Source of the DNA: Tetraselmis striata
Lineage: Eukaryota; Chlorophyta; Chlorodendrophyceae; Chlorodendrales; Chlorodendraceae
Assembly: GCA_006384855.1 (NCBI GenBank)
Contig: VCJN01001862.1
Location: 185,001-249,000 of the forward strand
DNA length: 64,000 bases
Direction of reading: 5' to 3'
Shown: piece by piece, positions 20,400-32,057 of the stretch
Position numbering within the stretch: the first letter of the stretch is position 1
Layout: each line of letters opens with the position of its first letter
The notes under the pieces: generated by a model
What the model was told of the DNA's origin: nothing
The model's input: the letters and a program-made list of their open reading frames with translations, nothing else
Database searches by the model: none
Position numbers and translations under genes: made by a program

Positions 20400-23300
20400 G
20401 ACGCGACGCGTGCCGAGTCAGATCTTGAGCCCACCACCCGAGCCCCCCCCCTTTCCCCCCGCGCGGATCTGACATGAGCACTGGCGTTAATCGCGTCTCC
20501 GTCGACGGTCCATGCCATGTTCCCACGAGCCGGGGGCTGGAGTCCACGCTAAAAGGTGCAGTGAGTCGGCGGGTGGCTGACATTTGAATTTCCCCGGCCA
20601 AGAAGGCCAAGCAGCCCGCCAAGCCGGTGATGGCTGGAGTGCCGGCCCGGGGCTGGGGCGGTGCTGGGGCCAGGGCGGGCGGTGGGCCGTTCGGGTCGCG
20701 GGCCGGCCGCTAGACCGCGATGGCAGTTGCCGCTGCCGCCACCCGCGATCAGCAGGCCCGCCGCCGTGGCGGTCCCGGCCGAAATTGGATGTAAATATTT
20801 TATTCCGCCCTCCCACTGCCGCGCGCCTCGCCGCCCACTGCCGAGCGCCCGCTCACTGGCACTGCCGCGCGCGCCACTGCCGCGCGCGCTTTCGCGGATT
20901 AGGCCAGTAGCAGCGAGATTGTCGGGCTTCTAGAGCCAGATGCAAAAATAGTCCACCGCGGATATAGCGTCGCGATGACGGGTGATATGTGTCTGATGGA
21001 GTTTTTTACGAGTATGTCACGGAATGACTACATACGAGTGTCATACTGATAAGATTACGGGGTTGTGAAAGGGTATTACATGCTAATTACGAGGTGGACC
21101 GGGAGGCTAGTGACTGCAGTGATGCTTTGTGGTGCAGCTCTCAAACTCGCGGTATCGCTCGGTGCGTTGCGAGGAAACGTCCGAAAATTCCACTTAAATC
21201 TACCCAAGCAGGGCTACAATTTCTTTGGCTCCGGCACGGTCGTCTGAGGTCAGTTAGACACTTTTCGATTTTTTAGTAATAATTGATCGGAATATGACGT
21301 CTGTGTCAGTGTGTGGTCAACACATAGGCGTGAAACTTTACGCCAAGCGGATAGCGAAACCTGATACACGGTGGCGGGATAGTGCGTTGCGTTTACTCGT
21401 GCGCGGACCACTCATACTTGATACATGCCCGCCTTGAGCGATACCCACGGCCGTCAGGCCGGACGCCCCCTTTCACAACTTTATTTCCACTAGCGCATAG
21501 ACGCGTCAAGGTGCACGCCATTGCCGTCCCACTTGGCTCACCATGGCGCGCTATGAGCATGCGGCCATGCACTACAATAGAAAAACTTTGCCCTACGGCA
21601 AGGAGGCCGCGAGAACCCTCTCTCGCCTGCGCGTGCAACGATCACAACCGCATGTTGTCCATGATTTGCCGATCAACCATCGTCCTCGACGCGTAGGGCT
21701 TGGTCCAGGTCGTGAATGACCTCATTTCAATGCCATACGTGAATGGTGGATAGTTATCATACCAAGGGTGATGCGGTATGAGTGCGGGGGCAGCGGTGTC
21801 CCATGCTTATTTATGCAACCAAGTGGCGCAATTTGTGGTTTTGAGGCGCTAGCGCCAGAAGCCATGCTTTTGCCTAAATGAAAGTGTTGACGGCAACGGC
21901 TACCGCGTGGCAATATCGGCTGTGTCGCGCTATCGCGGCATTTCCTCCCAGTCGTACGACCCTGAGTAACATGCATGCACGCACGCACGGTCTCAGTGTA
22001 GCCGCGCATAGGCATGTGGATCGAATTTGCAAACCCCATACGTATGTGGAGAGGTGTATTCATACCTAATACATACATTATGTATATGTAAGAATGATAT
22101 ATTTAATCAATTCAGTACAAATATATCATTGCTATTATATATATTAATCAACTATTATATGTATACATATTATTGTTACAAGGTGTGGCAATATCAAAAT
22201 ATACTTTCCGGCCCGGCTTTGGCGACTAACTAATATGTAGCGACCGCGATCCATTAATATATCTGCTATCGCTGCAATGGTACATACCGACGTACTGAAT
22301 CGTCTTTAGGATGCGACGTCTATATAGATGTGACGCGATTCTTACCGTATGGGCCTTGGGGGGGGGCGGGGGGGGGGCGTCTGCGCCGGCCTCTGCGTGC
22401 CTGCTTGCCACTGTCTATGTATTTATGTGTATTTATGTATCTGTATGTACACCAATATTATTCTACAGTATAGTAACAAATTTATAAACAGCACGATATA
22501 CACGCCGTAATTCCTACATATGTTGATATGTTCGACGGCGGGCGGCTGCTTGCTGTAGCAGTAGTCGACTTTGGGAGGTTATATGCTGCCGCTCGTTCTT
22601 TTCGCCCCCAGGACAGGACTGGCAAAAGTGAAACCCTGCTACTGCTGCTCGTTATTGTGGCAGCATGCGCGGGTATGTCGCTTGTAGCGCCTGCTGAGGG
22701 TGCCAGCAGTCTGTCTCAGCAAGGATATACCTCAATATTAACATCGCAGTCTAGCAGCTCGATACAGTCAGGCACTGAGGGACCGCGCAGCTTACACGGA
22801 ATGGCAGATATACACGTATAAGGATGCTCAACGACGAAAAGAGTCGTGCGGTTATTGGCAGGATAGATTGGGGACGCTGTTTATTTGCCGATGTACAGCA
22901 CACGCCCGTGTTTACACCTCAGAGCCTACATGGAATACCGCGAAGCTGCAAAATGTACATGCTGATTATTGCATGTTTATGTAGGATAATATCATCGTGA
23001 GACAACATGTCATTCAACAGCGGGCAGTTTGTTCACCATCGTTAACATGTTAGGATAGCATAGAGCATGTAGTGGGTGTATGCCAAGCACCCATCTAAGC
23101 AGGAACGTACAAGCCATTGTATCGGTCATGATTTGTGTATATCAATACAGCAATTATTTGTGTTTTATCCATGCCAACTGCAGTAATCATGAATGATTCA
23201 AATGCAGATGAGGTGATTGACAGTAACAGGGGTGTCAGCATGGGCTGTCTACGTGAAGGATCGCAGGCCACTCAATGAATGCCCCTCTTGGAGAGCCGGG

Positions 23301-23899
23301 TGGGGGGCAACTCAGTGTCTTGCAACTCAATTTTCGTTGTAATATCAATCAACGAGCTGCAATTATGCTTTGTGCGTTATGACCGGTAAACCCTGTCACT
23401 AGGGCTCCGGCCAGCAGCCATATGTGAATTGCACTGACAACTGTACTACTGGCAGTGTTGCGCACAATAAGAAATGCACAGGTCCAACTGGAATTGTCAG
23501 GGTGCTACATCAGCATCATCAAACATGAACTGCGAGGCTCTGCAATCCAACCAATTTACAGCACTTGATGCGACAATGTTCACTCAGCTGGTTCCCATGT
23601 CCGAAGTCTCGCAATTCTGTATTTGGCTTGCAACGCAGTACTTGCCGAAATTCTTATTCCCTGCTTTGCGAAGGAGCCACCACAAGCAGGCCAGCTGCGC
23701 ATGCAAGGTCTCACTGGTAGCTGCTGATTACATGCGCAACAATACATCAACCAGAAAATGTGTCAATGTAGGATCCACCAAGGGGATTTCACCCTAGCCA
23801 GGAGTAATTACTTTTTACACAAAGTAGGGATCTTGGTGACGAAGCATACATGACGTATGCACAGGCAACAACCACAGGGCAGCTCCAACGGCCAGGGCG
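20400..23899. other. 3.5-kb gene-poor region
   Basis: At 20810-20895 the GC-rich words CACTGCCGCGCGC and CGCCCACTGCCG recur. At 22075-22180 the sequence becomes very AT-rich. A plus-strand ORF at 22528-22821 includes a hydrophobic run (LLLLLVIVAACAG), but nothing else supports it. No conserved gene was found. The right end probably holds the NUDIX gene's 3' UTR. Confidence 0.4.
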
Positions 23900-24648
23900 C
23901 TATGGCTTCAGGCTGGTGGCTGTGGATATTAGTTTTGCCTTGAATTCAACTGGCATGGCCTTTGACAGCTCCGCCAGACGCTCGAGCGACTTGGAGAGTA
24001 CCATCCTGTGGTCAAACGCCAGCTCGAGCGACGCTAGCTTATCAAGTGGGTACCACTGGACGGCAGCAGCATCATCAGCGGCTTCCACTCGCAAGCCGGT
24101 GTGCGCGATTATGCAGCCATATGCGACCGTGATGGTCCATCCCCTGGGATCGCGGCCAGGGTCGCCAAACGCCCCCAGCTGATGCATCTGCACCTGCGGG
24201 CCGAAATCGGCATGCATCCGAGCGCGACACGGGTCACTTCCTCGAGCGCATGGAGGGCAGGCAATGCAGAGGAAATATGCGTTAATGCACGAGGGGACAC
24301 AGCACACCCCCCCCCCCCCCCCCCCCCCTCCTCCCCCCCGCCCGCTGGCCCTGCCGCCAACCCCACCTCGTTGGGGTCCACCGACGTCTCTTCTTGCAGC
24401 TCCCTCACAGCCGCAGCATGCAGAGTCTCATCGGCGTTCACAAACCCTCCCGGGAGAGCCCAACAGTCCTTGAACGGTGGGAGTCCGCGCTTGATGAGCA
24501 GCACATGCGGCACTTTGCTGCTGGCTGTCACCACCGCCCCGCAGCAGCCTGTCTGCGGTGCCCTGCCCTGAGCCACGATCACGGCATCCACCGTGACCGC
24601 TGGCCTTGGGTATTCGTACTCATGAGGCATCTCTTCCCGTTGGTACAC
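23900..24648 (-). CDS. NUDIX hydrolase, two exons
   Basis: NUDIX enzymes cleave nucleoside diphosphates linked to another group. Exon 1 (24367-24648) has [31 protein letters not shown] and the full NUDIX box, from GGFVNADE through [11 protein letters not shown]. Exon 2 (23900-24193) reads [20 protein letters not shown], then [16 protein letters not shown], and stops at 23900. The RDPRG segment after the box is typical of ADP-ribose pyrophosphatase/NrtR-like members, so that is the best functional guess. Splicing is GT-AG. The start is either the Met at 24648 or the Met at 24630. The intron carries a run of about 22 G on the coding strand (plus-strand C, 24308-24329), the opposite of most genes here. 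Confidence 0.9.
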
Positions 24649-24929
24649 GTCTCACTCGGGGCGGTCGATATGGCCTGCCGCGACACCTGCGGCTGGGGGC
24701 ACGGGCAGGCGTGGGCTCCCCTGTCAGCACGCGGTCCAGCGGACTTAGTTCGCCAAGAGTCGGAAAGCACGTAGGACTGCTTCTCCGAGAGGGGCCTTCC
24801 TTGAGCTGGTGAAAAGCTTGCTGCCCATACCTATTCAGGACGTCACGACCGTGTATGGCGCATCTCGACGTTGGTTTAGGGCACTGGCAACTACGTGAAG
24901 CGGATACACGTAGTCCTTCAGCGACTACA

Positions 24930-25867
24930 CGTACAGTGACTATACCGATATAATAAACATTGCGTCCCCCCCCCCCCCGTTCACTATATCGGTATGTTCA
25001 CTATATCGGTGTTCATTATAAGCAGGCCCACCCGACCGCTATAGTAAACGGTTTACTAAATCGGTACTATTGTTTATTGTAACGGTGACCCCGTTCACTG
25101 TAGCAGTCTGTGCCCATGCAAGGCAACATGTGACTCTGGATTTGTGTTTCAAGAGTTCTTGATTACTTTACATGGCTTTCTTAGGTGCCGGAGAGGGCAG
25201 GAGTGACTACGGTGCTGGGGGGCGGGGAGCGGGAGGGAAGAATTCACGGACGGAGGCCTGCCGTGTGCGGTTTGACGTGTGCATGGCAGCCAAGCCTTCA
25301 CGCAGGATATCCACAGCAAAGAGACTGTTGTAGTCTCGGACCATCACTGATGCGTTCACTCGTTCCGCATTCTCAGTCACAAACAAGAAAACTTTCTCCA
25401 CAAGCCCCCTAACCTCCTGCAATGTGGGTGCCCTCTCTGGCTCCATCTCATCCACATCCACATCCATGTCCAGCGGCACCATAGCTACGTTGTCACAGGG
25501 GCAGTTGAGTGGCGGTGGGCGCAATGTGCCGCAGTGTGCCGCCGCCGCCGCCGCCGCCGAGTGGCTGTAGAGGCCTCTGCGCCCGTACTGGAACGGTACC
25601 GGCTATCGGAACACGCCAACGGCCGGGTTCGGCGTCGGCAACACTGCCGTTATGTAGAGAAGTTTACTATATCGGTATAGTTTGGGGCATTGTGTCCCCC
25701 CCCCCCCCCGTTCACTATAGCGGTAAGTTTATTATATTGGTAAGTTTATTATAGGGGTATACATAGGGATTTTTCCCGGTGTTAAGAATCCGTCCCCCCC
25801 CCCCCCGTTCACTATATCGGTATGTTCACTATATCGGTATTCATTATATCGGTATAGTCACTGTACC
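24930..25867 (-). mobile_element. Deleted pogo/Tigger-like (Tc1-mariner superfamily) DNA transposon
   Basis: Terminal inverted repeats of about 26 bp start with CAGTGACTATACCGATATAA at 24934. The reverse complement ends at 25863, and both are flanked by TA. Just inside the ends the words TTCACTATATCGGTA and TTTATTATATTGGTA recur in tandem next to C runs (24966, 25697, 25796), a subterminal pattern typical of pogo-like elements. The interior holds a minus-strand ORF that fits the end of a pogo transposase. About 930 bp remain, so the copy cannot move on its own. Confidence 0.7.
25207..25524 (-). pseudogene. C-terminal fragment of a pogo-like transposase
   Basis: The 105-aa ORF has APTLQEVRGLVEKVFLFVTE and ends in RQASVREFF plus a short Pro-rich tail. 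Tigger/pogo transposases commonly close with a Q-T-x-I-x-x-F-F box, and the spacing from the helical segment fits. The DDE catalytic core and DNA-binding helices are missing. The call rests mainly on its position between TA-flanked inverted repeats. Confidence 0.5.
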
Positions 25868-25949
25868 TGTATTCACACCAGTATTAATCCTTAGTACCTG
25901 CGGGATGCGGGGCGCCGTGAGGCTGATGATTGCTGTGTAGATCTTTCAG

Positions 25950-26045
25950 TACTACAGGTAGCAGTCGCTACTGCTTCTAGCAGTAAGTGGATTTGTTATA
26001 GTCGCTAGGTACTGCCCTTTTTCTAATTCACACGAATTTATCTGG
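25950..26045 (+). repeat. Fragment matching the RT element's 3' tail
   Basis: The words TACTGCCCTTTTTCTAATTC and CACAC, preceded by TAGTCGCTAGG, repeat the 3'-tail motif of the retroelement at 8366-13014, here on the plus strand. No ORF precedes it, so it would be a heavily 5'-truncated copy. Another tail-like motif is near 63365-63400. Confidence 0.45.
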
Positions 26046-26239
26046 CAGCGCTCAGTAAGGATAGTACCGGGTGCGAGCAGCGGCCCGCGTGCGGTGCGCT
26101 AACGGCCGCGCCGACCGGTCGTTGCAGCTGGTTGGCGCGTTCAGCCGATCCCCGTCATCACGGTCGCATCGGTCGTCGTTGGTTGTCGCATGCATGTCAT
26201 CCTTCGCGCCCCGGGAGGCGGGAGATCGGCATTAGACGG

Positions 26240-26312
26240 CATAAGCCGCCCCAGCACTTTACCTCGTGCGCCAACTCCAGTCGTAGGTCTGGCATAGCCA
26301 TTCGACCGCTGC
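26240..26312 (-). repeat. SINE tail copy
   Basis: About 70 bp match the SINE tail at 32905-33165 (AGCCGCCCCAGCAC, CTCGTGCGCCAACT, AGTCGTAGGTCTGGCATAGC). The tRNA-like head is missing. Confidence 0.6.
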
Positions 26313-26490
26313 CTTATTATTATTGTCGCAGTCGCGAGCATCATGCTGCTGCAGCATGTCACCGCTGAGCCGCCGACCTGTCGACATCTGCGACGTTCTT
26401 GCGGCGGCCGCCGCCGTCGTCCGGACGTCCGGACGACGATACCGTATTATTAAGTGTTTAGAGCCTTGGCACTACAGGGTAGTGCTTTCG

Positions 26491-26635
26491 CACTGAAAAG
26501 CCGATGTACGGCACTTTGCATGCCGCCCACGGCGAACAGCGGTCACCCTCGTACCCGTCAAATCTTATAAAACCATAATCGTCCGCCGGACTGGACCACT
26601 CTCTTAGTTAGTTTTGTGCTGGCCTCCTGCACAAC
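26491..26635 (+). repeat. Partial 5' terminal repeat of element B
   Basis: Reverse complement of the element A terminal repeats, as expected from B's opposite orientation. Shared words are GAAAAGCCGATGTACGGCAC and GTTTTGTGCTGGCCTCCTGC. The CTGCCCGTGG/CCGCGGGCAG part present in A is absent. Confidence 0.75.
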
Positions 26636-26800
26636 ACTAACTCGGGGTTTCGTACCATGCAGAGTGCTGACCTTAAGAAACGGTACTAAACCTCCCACCC
26701 TCCGCTCGCGCTGCGACCACATGACCAGCTCAAGCCGAGGTTCTTCTTTCTTTGATTCTTCTCCACGCGGCTCTCTCCCTAACGAAGCGACCCCTTTGCG

Positions 26801-27832
26801 ATGACATGCCGCGGCTCGCGTACCGCTCCCAAGACGGTCGACGTCGGCAAGGCGGCGGCTATCGAGGGCGTCGGAACGACGGTTACTGACCACGACCCCA
26901 TCGAGGCGGCGCGTCGTAAGGCGGAAGTTATAAAATTGAAGCAGCTCACTCAAGAGCAGCTCTCTAGGTTCTTCACCACTCAAGAGACTCGTATGCCGCC
27001 GGCAACCGCCGGTGAAGAGGACGCCATTCCGGGCGGGAACGAGTCCCGCGCCGGTGGTCAAGACAAGAACGTCCGTGCGCCCGCCTTCGCCCCTTCGAGC
27101 GAACCACACTACATTAATTGGAAACTCGCCCTCGCTACGGCTCTGCCAAGTTTCGAGAACGGGATGCCTCCCGACTTGTCTGCGACGCCCCGGGCTCTTC
27201 CCCATTGCCCTCGACCGTGTGCTCGAGTACCTGCTTGGTAAACCTAGCCTCTAGCCGGCAGCATATGAATACTACCACGCCGAGTGCTACTCGGCTTTCA
27301 TCGCTGGCTCAACCATCGAGTTGCGTAAGTTGACGGCGGCGGCATGCGTCACCGAGGAAATTACTCCGGCCTTCGGGCAGCGGCTCGAGGCCATCGTCCA
27401 CAACATGGAGGCCATCGACGACGGCCATCAGGTCCGTCCGGCGTACCTCCGCAAGCATGGGATACACAGATGCAGCACGGCGACACTTTCGCGCTCGACG
27501 ATGTCGTACGGGGGCGTTACTTCCACCCTGGTACCGAGAACCTAGGTACTGGAGCTCGAGTTATCCGAGCTACAAGGATCCTGGAGCTCTGTAAGGACCG
27601 CGTCTACGACGCCAACATCGCGAGCGCCGCGAAAACCACCGCCCGCCAGCGCTTCCGTGGCGCCCTCCGGCGCAACGACCGCGACCGGGACGGTGGCGGC
27701 GGCAGCCGCGAGAACTTCAAGACTACGCGTAAGGCGGTGGCGACACGTGCCACCTTTGCAAAGGACGCCACCAAGGACTCTGGCAAGAGCAAGGCAAATG
27801 TTGAGCCCCCTCCGTTCGACAAGGCCGAATGA
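26801..27832 (+). pseudogene. Element B ORF1 (gag-like), frameshifted
   Basis: The ORF begins MTCRGSRTAPKTVDVGKAAA and shares long blocks with element A's ORF1: QEQLSRFFTTQETRMPPATA, NESRAGGQDKNVRAPAFAPS and DRVYDANIASAAKTTARQRF. Frame changes occur near 27185 and around 27460-27560. The last ~90 residues are open and basic (LRRNDRDRDGGGGSRENFK) and end at TGA 27830-27832, matching A's end. Conservation of this C-terminal frame in A and B indicates it was translated. Confidence 0.6.
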
Positions 27833-28050
27833 TGGGGTGCTCCGCCGCAGTGCCGACGACCCCCGGCAGCTGCGTTTCGAGGGCACGCCTCCGGGCGCGC
27901 CTTCCCGGTAACGCTGCATTGGAGTCGTTGGCACGAGCGGGACTCTCTCACCACTGACCCTCCTACGCACCCGTCATCCTCCCTTTGCCCTCGCCAGGAT
28001 CAACCCCTCTGGCGCTACCCTGTCCTTCAGCACCTACATAACGAGTCTAC

Positions 28051-29397
28051 ATGGAGACTCCCGCTTTCTGGCGCGGCCTCCCCGATCGACCTGCCACGCT
28101 AACCCTCTTCAACCGTTGTCAGCGCGGCGGCCTCTCATATGCAGCTGAACGAGCCCGGTACTCACGCGAGGCGCGGTACGAGGTCAGCGGCTACAATACC
28201 GTGGCGTCATGTCATCAGCTTCGTGCCGCCCATGATTCGGCCAAAACCAACCGGCGAGCGCCACCCTCGGACCCGGCCGCGGCGTACGGCGCGTTCCGGC
28301 GTGTCTGCCGCACCTGCACGAAGACACCTACCTTCATCGCCGACGCCGCAGCAAAGGCTCCCTGGAGCGAGCTCATGCGAGGTGTCATCGAGACTCTCTA
28401 CGGCACAGACGACTGGGGCGCCAAGGTGCTCGATATGCTCACTACCTCGTTCACAGCCAGCACGTACTCCAACGACTACGAAGGCAAGTTTCGTCTCTTC
28501 GCCGAGTTCCGCATCGACGAGGAAGACGTCTTTCCCCCGGACTACACCGAGGCTACTGTGTCCGCTACCTCGCATGCACCGCGGAGCGCTGCACCATCTG
28601 TGCCGGCTCTCTGCAACCCTACCATGCCATCAACATCTTCGTACGTCACACCGGTCGGGATGACGCCCTGGCCACCGGCCTAGCCATCAGCGACATGAAG
28701 CGGGCACTACTTCAAATCCGTCAGCTCAAGACTAGCGAGGAGCCGCGGCGCGCCACCCTTCCATGTGACGTCATATCACCAACATCCTTGACGACCTTGC
28801 TAACCTTCCCATGACCACCCCCGGCTACAGCACTATCCTGCACGAGGGTGCCGCGGTTTGCTCAACATTTATGTTTTACTCCCGTGGCGAGTCCAGCGCG
28901 TCTCCTGCCGACTCCACGACATGGCCATGGACACCCATAACATCACTCTCTACATCAACCGCGAGAAGGGGGGACATCGCAAGCGTCGGGACGGGTTCAA
29001 GCCCCTACTCCAAATCCTTGCCACCGCCGTGCCCGCGCGGACAACCCATCTCCGCCGTTTCATCGCTTACCGCGACGTAGCGTTCCGGGCAGCCCCCTCC
29101 GCCAAGCAACGGGACCGATTCTGGGCGCTCCCCTGGCGACATGACTACACCTCCCCTCACATGGAACGCCTCCACCCTCGGCGACTCGCTCACGCGGGCC
29201 ATCGCCAGCATCAATCGAGCCCCCCCCCCCCCCCCCCCCCGCCCCCCCCCCCCCCCATCCCCCCGAAGGAGTCGTGTGGACCTCGCTCTCCTTACGAAAG
29301 GGCGCGCCATCTTGCGCAAATGCAGTTGGCTTGCCCTTGGACAAAATCCGCCAGTGGGCCGGTTGGGCCCGCAATTTTGAACAAGTGGAGGGAAAAT
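28051..29397 (+). pseudogene. Element B tyrosine recombinase, truncated
   Basis: It opens METPAFWRGLPDRPATLTLF. A segment follows with LYGTDDWGAKVLDMLTTSFT and DYEGKFRLFAEFRIDEED, then shifts frame where the core-binding domain RYLAW.AERGT should follow. The part from 28858 (NITLYINREKGGHRKRRDGF) leads to AAPSAKQRDRFWALP. A broken run of about 36 C lies at 29220-29256, the same place as in A. In the HxxR box the His codon reads as Leu. The active-site Tyr is lost with the truncation. Confidence 0.7.
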
Positions 29398-29412
29398 GAG
29401 TAGTCAGGGGGG

Positions 29413-29600
29413 CGCTGTGTGAAACACAGCGGAATAACTGGAAGATGGCAGGCTCATCTATTACGGCTGCTTTTATATGTCTACTCGTGCTGCTCCCAAA
29501 AGGGCGCAACGGCGGATGAACTAGTAACCCGTACCAATTAGCAACAACGGTAGCCGGAAAAGCGGTTAGGAATAAAGGAGGAAACCCCATAAACTAGTTC
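29413..29600 (-). repeat. Left terminal direct repeat of element C
   Basis: About 185 bp matching 32461-32644 in the same orientation, e.g. TACGGCTGCTTTTAT, GTCTACTCGTGCTGCTCCCA and GGAGGAAACCCCATAAA. The outer end is the near-palindrome CGCTGTGTGAAACACAGCG (29413-29431), a good candidate recombination core. Confidence 0.85.
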
Positions 29601-29673
29601 ATTTTACTCTGGTTTTGCCAGTGGTGAGCGAAAGGAGAGAGCGGAATATTGACGCAGAAAGGGTAGCGCAAGG

Positions 29674-30914
29674 TCACCGGGAAGAGGGCAATAATGGGAA
29701 GGCCACCGCTGCGGAGTCTTGTTGAACTTGGAAGTGGCGAAGGGGCGCGGAGTGACCGAAGAAGAACCATGCACCATGTGCAAGGAGGACGTTAGGGTCC
29801 ATGTAGTCCAAAACGACGTCGAAATTTGTGGCCCAGCCGCCTTGGTGGCGAATGTGGAACAGCGGAACTCCGATGGCGTTAGCAACATACATTGCACCCT
29901 TGCGAAGGCTGTGCGAGCTCAAGGAAGTGCCGGCGGGAGGGGCAGCACCGACAAGACGAACGCCCGTAGAGAGCTAGTCCGACATTGTAGGGGCAGTCCA
30001 AGACTTGGACTGTTCTTTCGGGGTGACCGCCCAGAAATTTGTCGCAGTCAAGGCGGCACCAGGAACCAGGGGGGCAGACTGTACGTTGTCGATGAGGTGA
30101 TGGTGCACGAGACGCTCGACGCGGGAGTGCTCCGGCACTGGAAGAAGAGTACAAGGCGCGTAGGTCGTTGGGGCCGCGCCGTCCGGCACGCCCCTTCTCT
30201 CGGTAGACATACAGGGTGATGTTGTAGGCGTCGACATGCACGGCCTGCACTCGGCAAGACACGCCCCAATAAGTCCTGGCAAAGAACATGAAGTTGACAA
30301 CCGAGGCCGTTAGCTAGGGCTCGGAAGTCGTACTAGTATTTGTGTGTGTGAGGGGGGGGGGGGGGGGGCAGACACAATCAACTCGGCCCGCTCAACGAAG
30401 CTGTAAGCGACATCAACATGCAGAGGGACTCGCAAAGGGGCAGGCTCCATGCGGCGTTGCCTCAGTAGCATGCCACGACGCGCAGCGGTGAGATTCAAGC
30501 TGTCCTTAGCGATGGGCGGGTCGATGTTGTGTAGTTCGAAGAACGTGTGCATTGCTGACATGTAGGGTTGTAGCGACTTCGCCCCGATATGTGGCCGCGC
30601 TCACCATTCCAAGCGACGTACCGGACGACAGTGGCAGTAGTCGCCTCCAACAGCGGGCTGATGTTACTCTCGGAGTCGTAGGGCAGAACAGCAGAACTCC
30701 GCGAATTGAGACAGCTTGCCGGCGTAGCTCTTGAGCGTCTGAGCGGTGAGGGAGGAGAGTAGGTCGAGGGCCGCCCGTTGTCCCAACTCGTTTGAGGCGA
30801 ACGCTTCATGCAGACGGGACCAAAGTGAAAAAACCCATGGCAGGGCGATAGCTTCGGGCTCGTCAAGTGTGTAAGTACGACGCTTGGCCTACGGAGTAAC
30901 ATGGAGCGGTTCAT
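29674..30914 (-). pseudogene. Element C tyrosine recombinase, catalytic end intact
   Basis: The core-binding part reads VVRYVAWNGERGHISGRSLQ followed by PYMSAMHTFFELHNID. The middle has QAVHVDAYNITLYVYREKG, homologous to NTTLFVNREKEGHRKR in A. The C-terminal 82 residues carry MSSHSLRKGAMYVANAIGVP (HxxR box), IRHQGGW and VVLDYMDP, with the nucleophilic Tyr in the last. It stops at 29674. At least two frame changes (near 30560 and in the 30300 region) and a C run (plus-strand G, 30351-30368) interrupt the ORF. Some may be introns, but I could not place clean donors. Confidence 0.75.
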
Positions 30915-31309
30915 TTCAGCAAATTTAGTACTCGACTGCGGCGGTTAGGTTGCCGGCGGTTGGTCGGTAATTGCCGGACGGGTTAGTTAGGGCACCAGTA
31001 CGGGTTTGCGGGGCAAGGTTCAAGTAGCAAGGAAGGCCGCCCGCGCGCCCGCCGTCGCGCTCGTAGCGCATGTCACGCGCGTAACGTACACTCGCGAAAG
31101 ATGGTCGTTGCAAACCGGTTGTAACACGTAGTGCAACAACCTACGGACGCATTGATGAGATGGTACGGGAGGCGGATTGTTGAGCCGCCATGTGCAGGTG
31201 TGCGGATGGTTGATTCGCGCTCTGTCGTGGCTATATAGCAAACGCCGCACCGAAGAAGGTCTAAATGATGCATGTGAAGTGGGGGGGGGGGGGGGGTGTC
31301 CGGTCCGGA

Positions 31310-32057
31310 CGCTACACATGGCCTCATCCCGCCGTTGAGCTGCCGGGTTCGCTGTGCGGCGGTCACCAAAAGGTGACCTCGCAAAGCGCCAGCAACTCCG
31401 ACGAAAGGCGCCCCACACCGTCACTGGTGCTCACCTGCATCGCGGCCACGCCCACGACCGCCGCCACGTCCACGTCCACGCCCTCGTCCAGCGAGCGCCG
31501 CCGCTACCCGAGCCGTAGTAGCGGTAGCTTTCGCGCTGATGGCGACCGCCTTGCATCGAAGACGCGTCGCTATCTAGTAGGCCTTTATCATGTCCCCGAA
31601 AATCGCAGAGCCCAAATGCTCAGCGGTAGGCTGAAAATGTTGGGCCCGCAGTACGTCCAACACATCTAAGTCACTCACCGTGCACACGCTTGATTTCGTT
31701 AAGCCTCCGCAGGAAGACTAATAGACGAAAGCGAAACGCCTTGTCGATGGCCTCGGCGTGATTCCGGGCGCGTGCGAGGTAAGGGGTGAAGTCCTGATGA
31801 GTAGTAGCAGGGACGTACGGTAGCAACTTGTCGAGGGCCACGAAAAGAGCGGCCATGTAGGCCCCAAAGCACGGTATCCAAAGGTACTCTTCTTGGGCCG
31901 GCAAACGCCGGTCATCATGCTTGGGGTACTTGTTCGTCATGTCGCTCTTTAAGGGATAGAGCCTAGGCACTCGGCTGACCGCTCGAACGTTCCCGCAACC
32001 AGACTCTACTCGTTGCAGTAGCTCTGGCACCGCGAGGTAGTCCTCCTCGTCACTCAT
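31310..32057 (-). pseudogene. Element C ORF1 (gag-like) with RGG-rich tail
   Basis: It starts MSDEEDYLAVPELLQRVESG. An early part has LWIPCFGAYMAALFVALDKL, and AIDKAFRFRLLVFLRRL matches AINDGHRFRLAYLRK of element A. A stop interrupts after RVHGE (31671). The coding trace then goes on through LDVLRAQHFQPTAEHLGS, similar to the A/B sequence RPETENLGS. The C-terminal trace is Ala-rich and then GRGRGRGRGGGRGRGRD, an RNA-binding-type RGG region. A and B have instead an Arg/Asn/Asp/Gly-rich tail. Homology across the two lineages shows that ORF1 is an old part of these elements. Confidence 0.55.

Larger units (their letters stand above)
26491..29397 (+). mobile_element. Element B: tyrosine-recombinase transposon, truncated at both ends
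   Basis: It is a relative of element A on the opposite strand. The 5' side keeps part of the terminal repeat (26491-26635), cut where the match to A stops near CACTGAAAAGCC. ORF1 spans 26801-27832 and the recombinase 28051-29397. Homology to A ends inside the recombinase, shortly after IRQWAGWARNF near 29380. Element C's left repeat begins at 29413. No 3' terminal repeat of B was found on the far side of C. Confidence 0.75.

Noticed and set aside
25500-25640. Run of GCC triplets as a coding Ala/Pro repeat
   Set aside because: It lies inside the deleted pogo-like transposon and outside its transposase frame.
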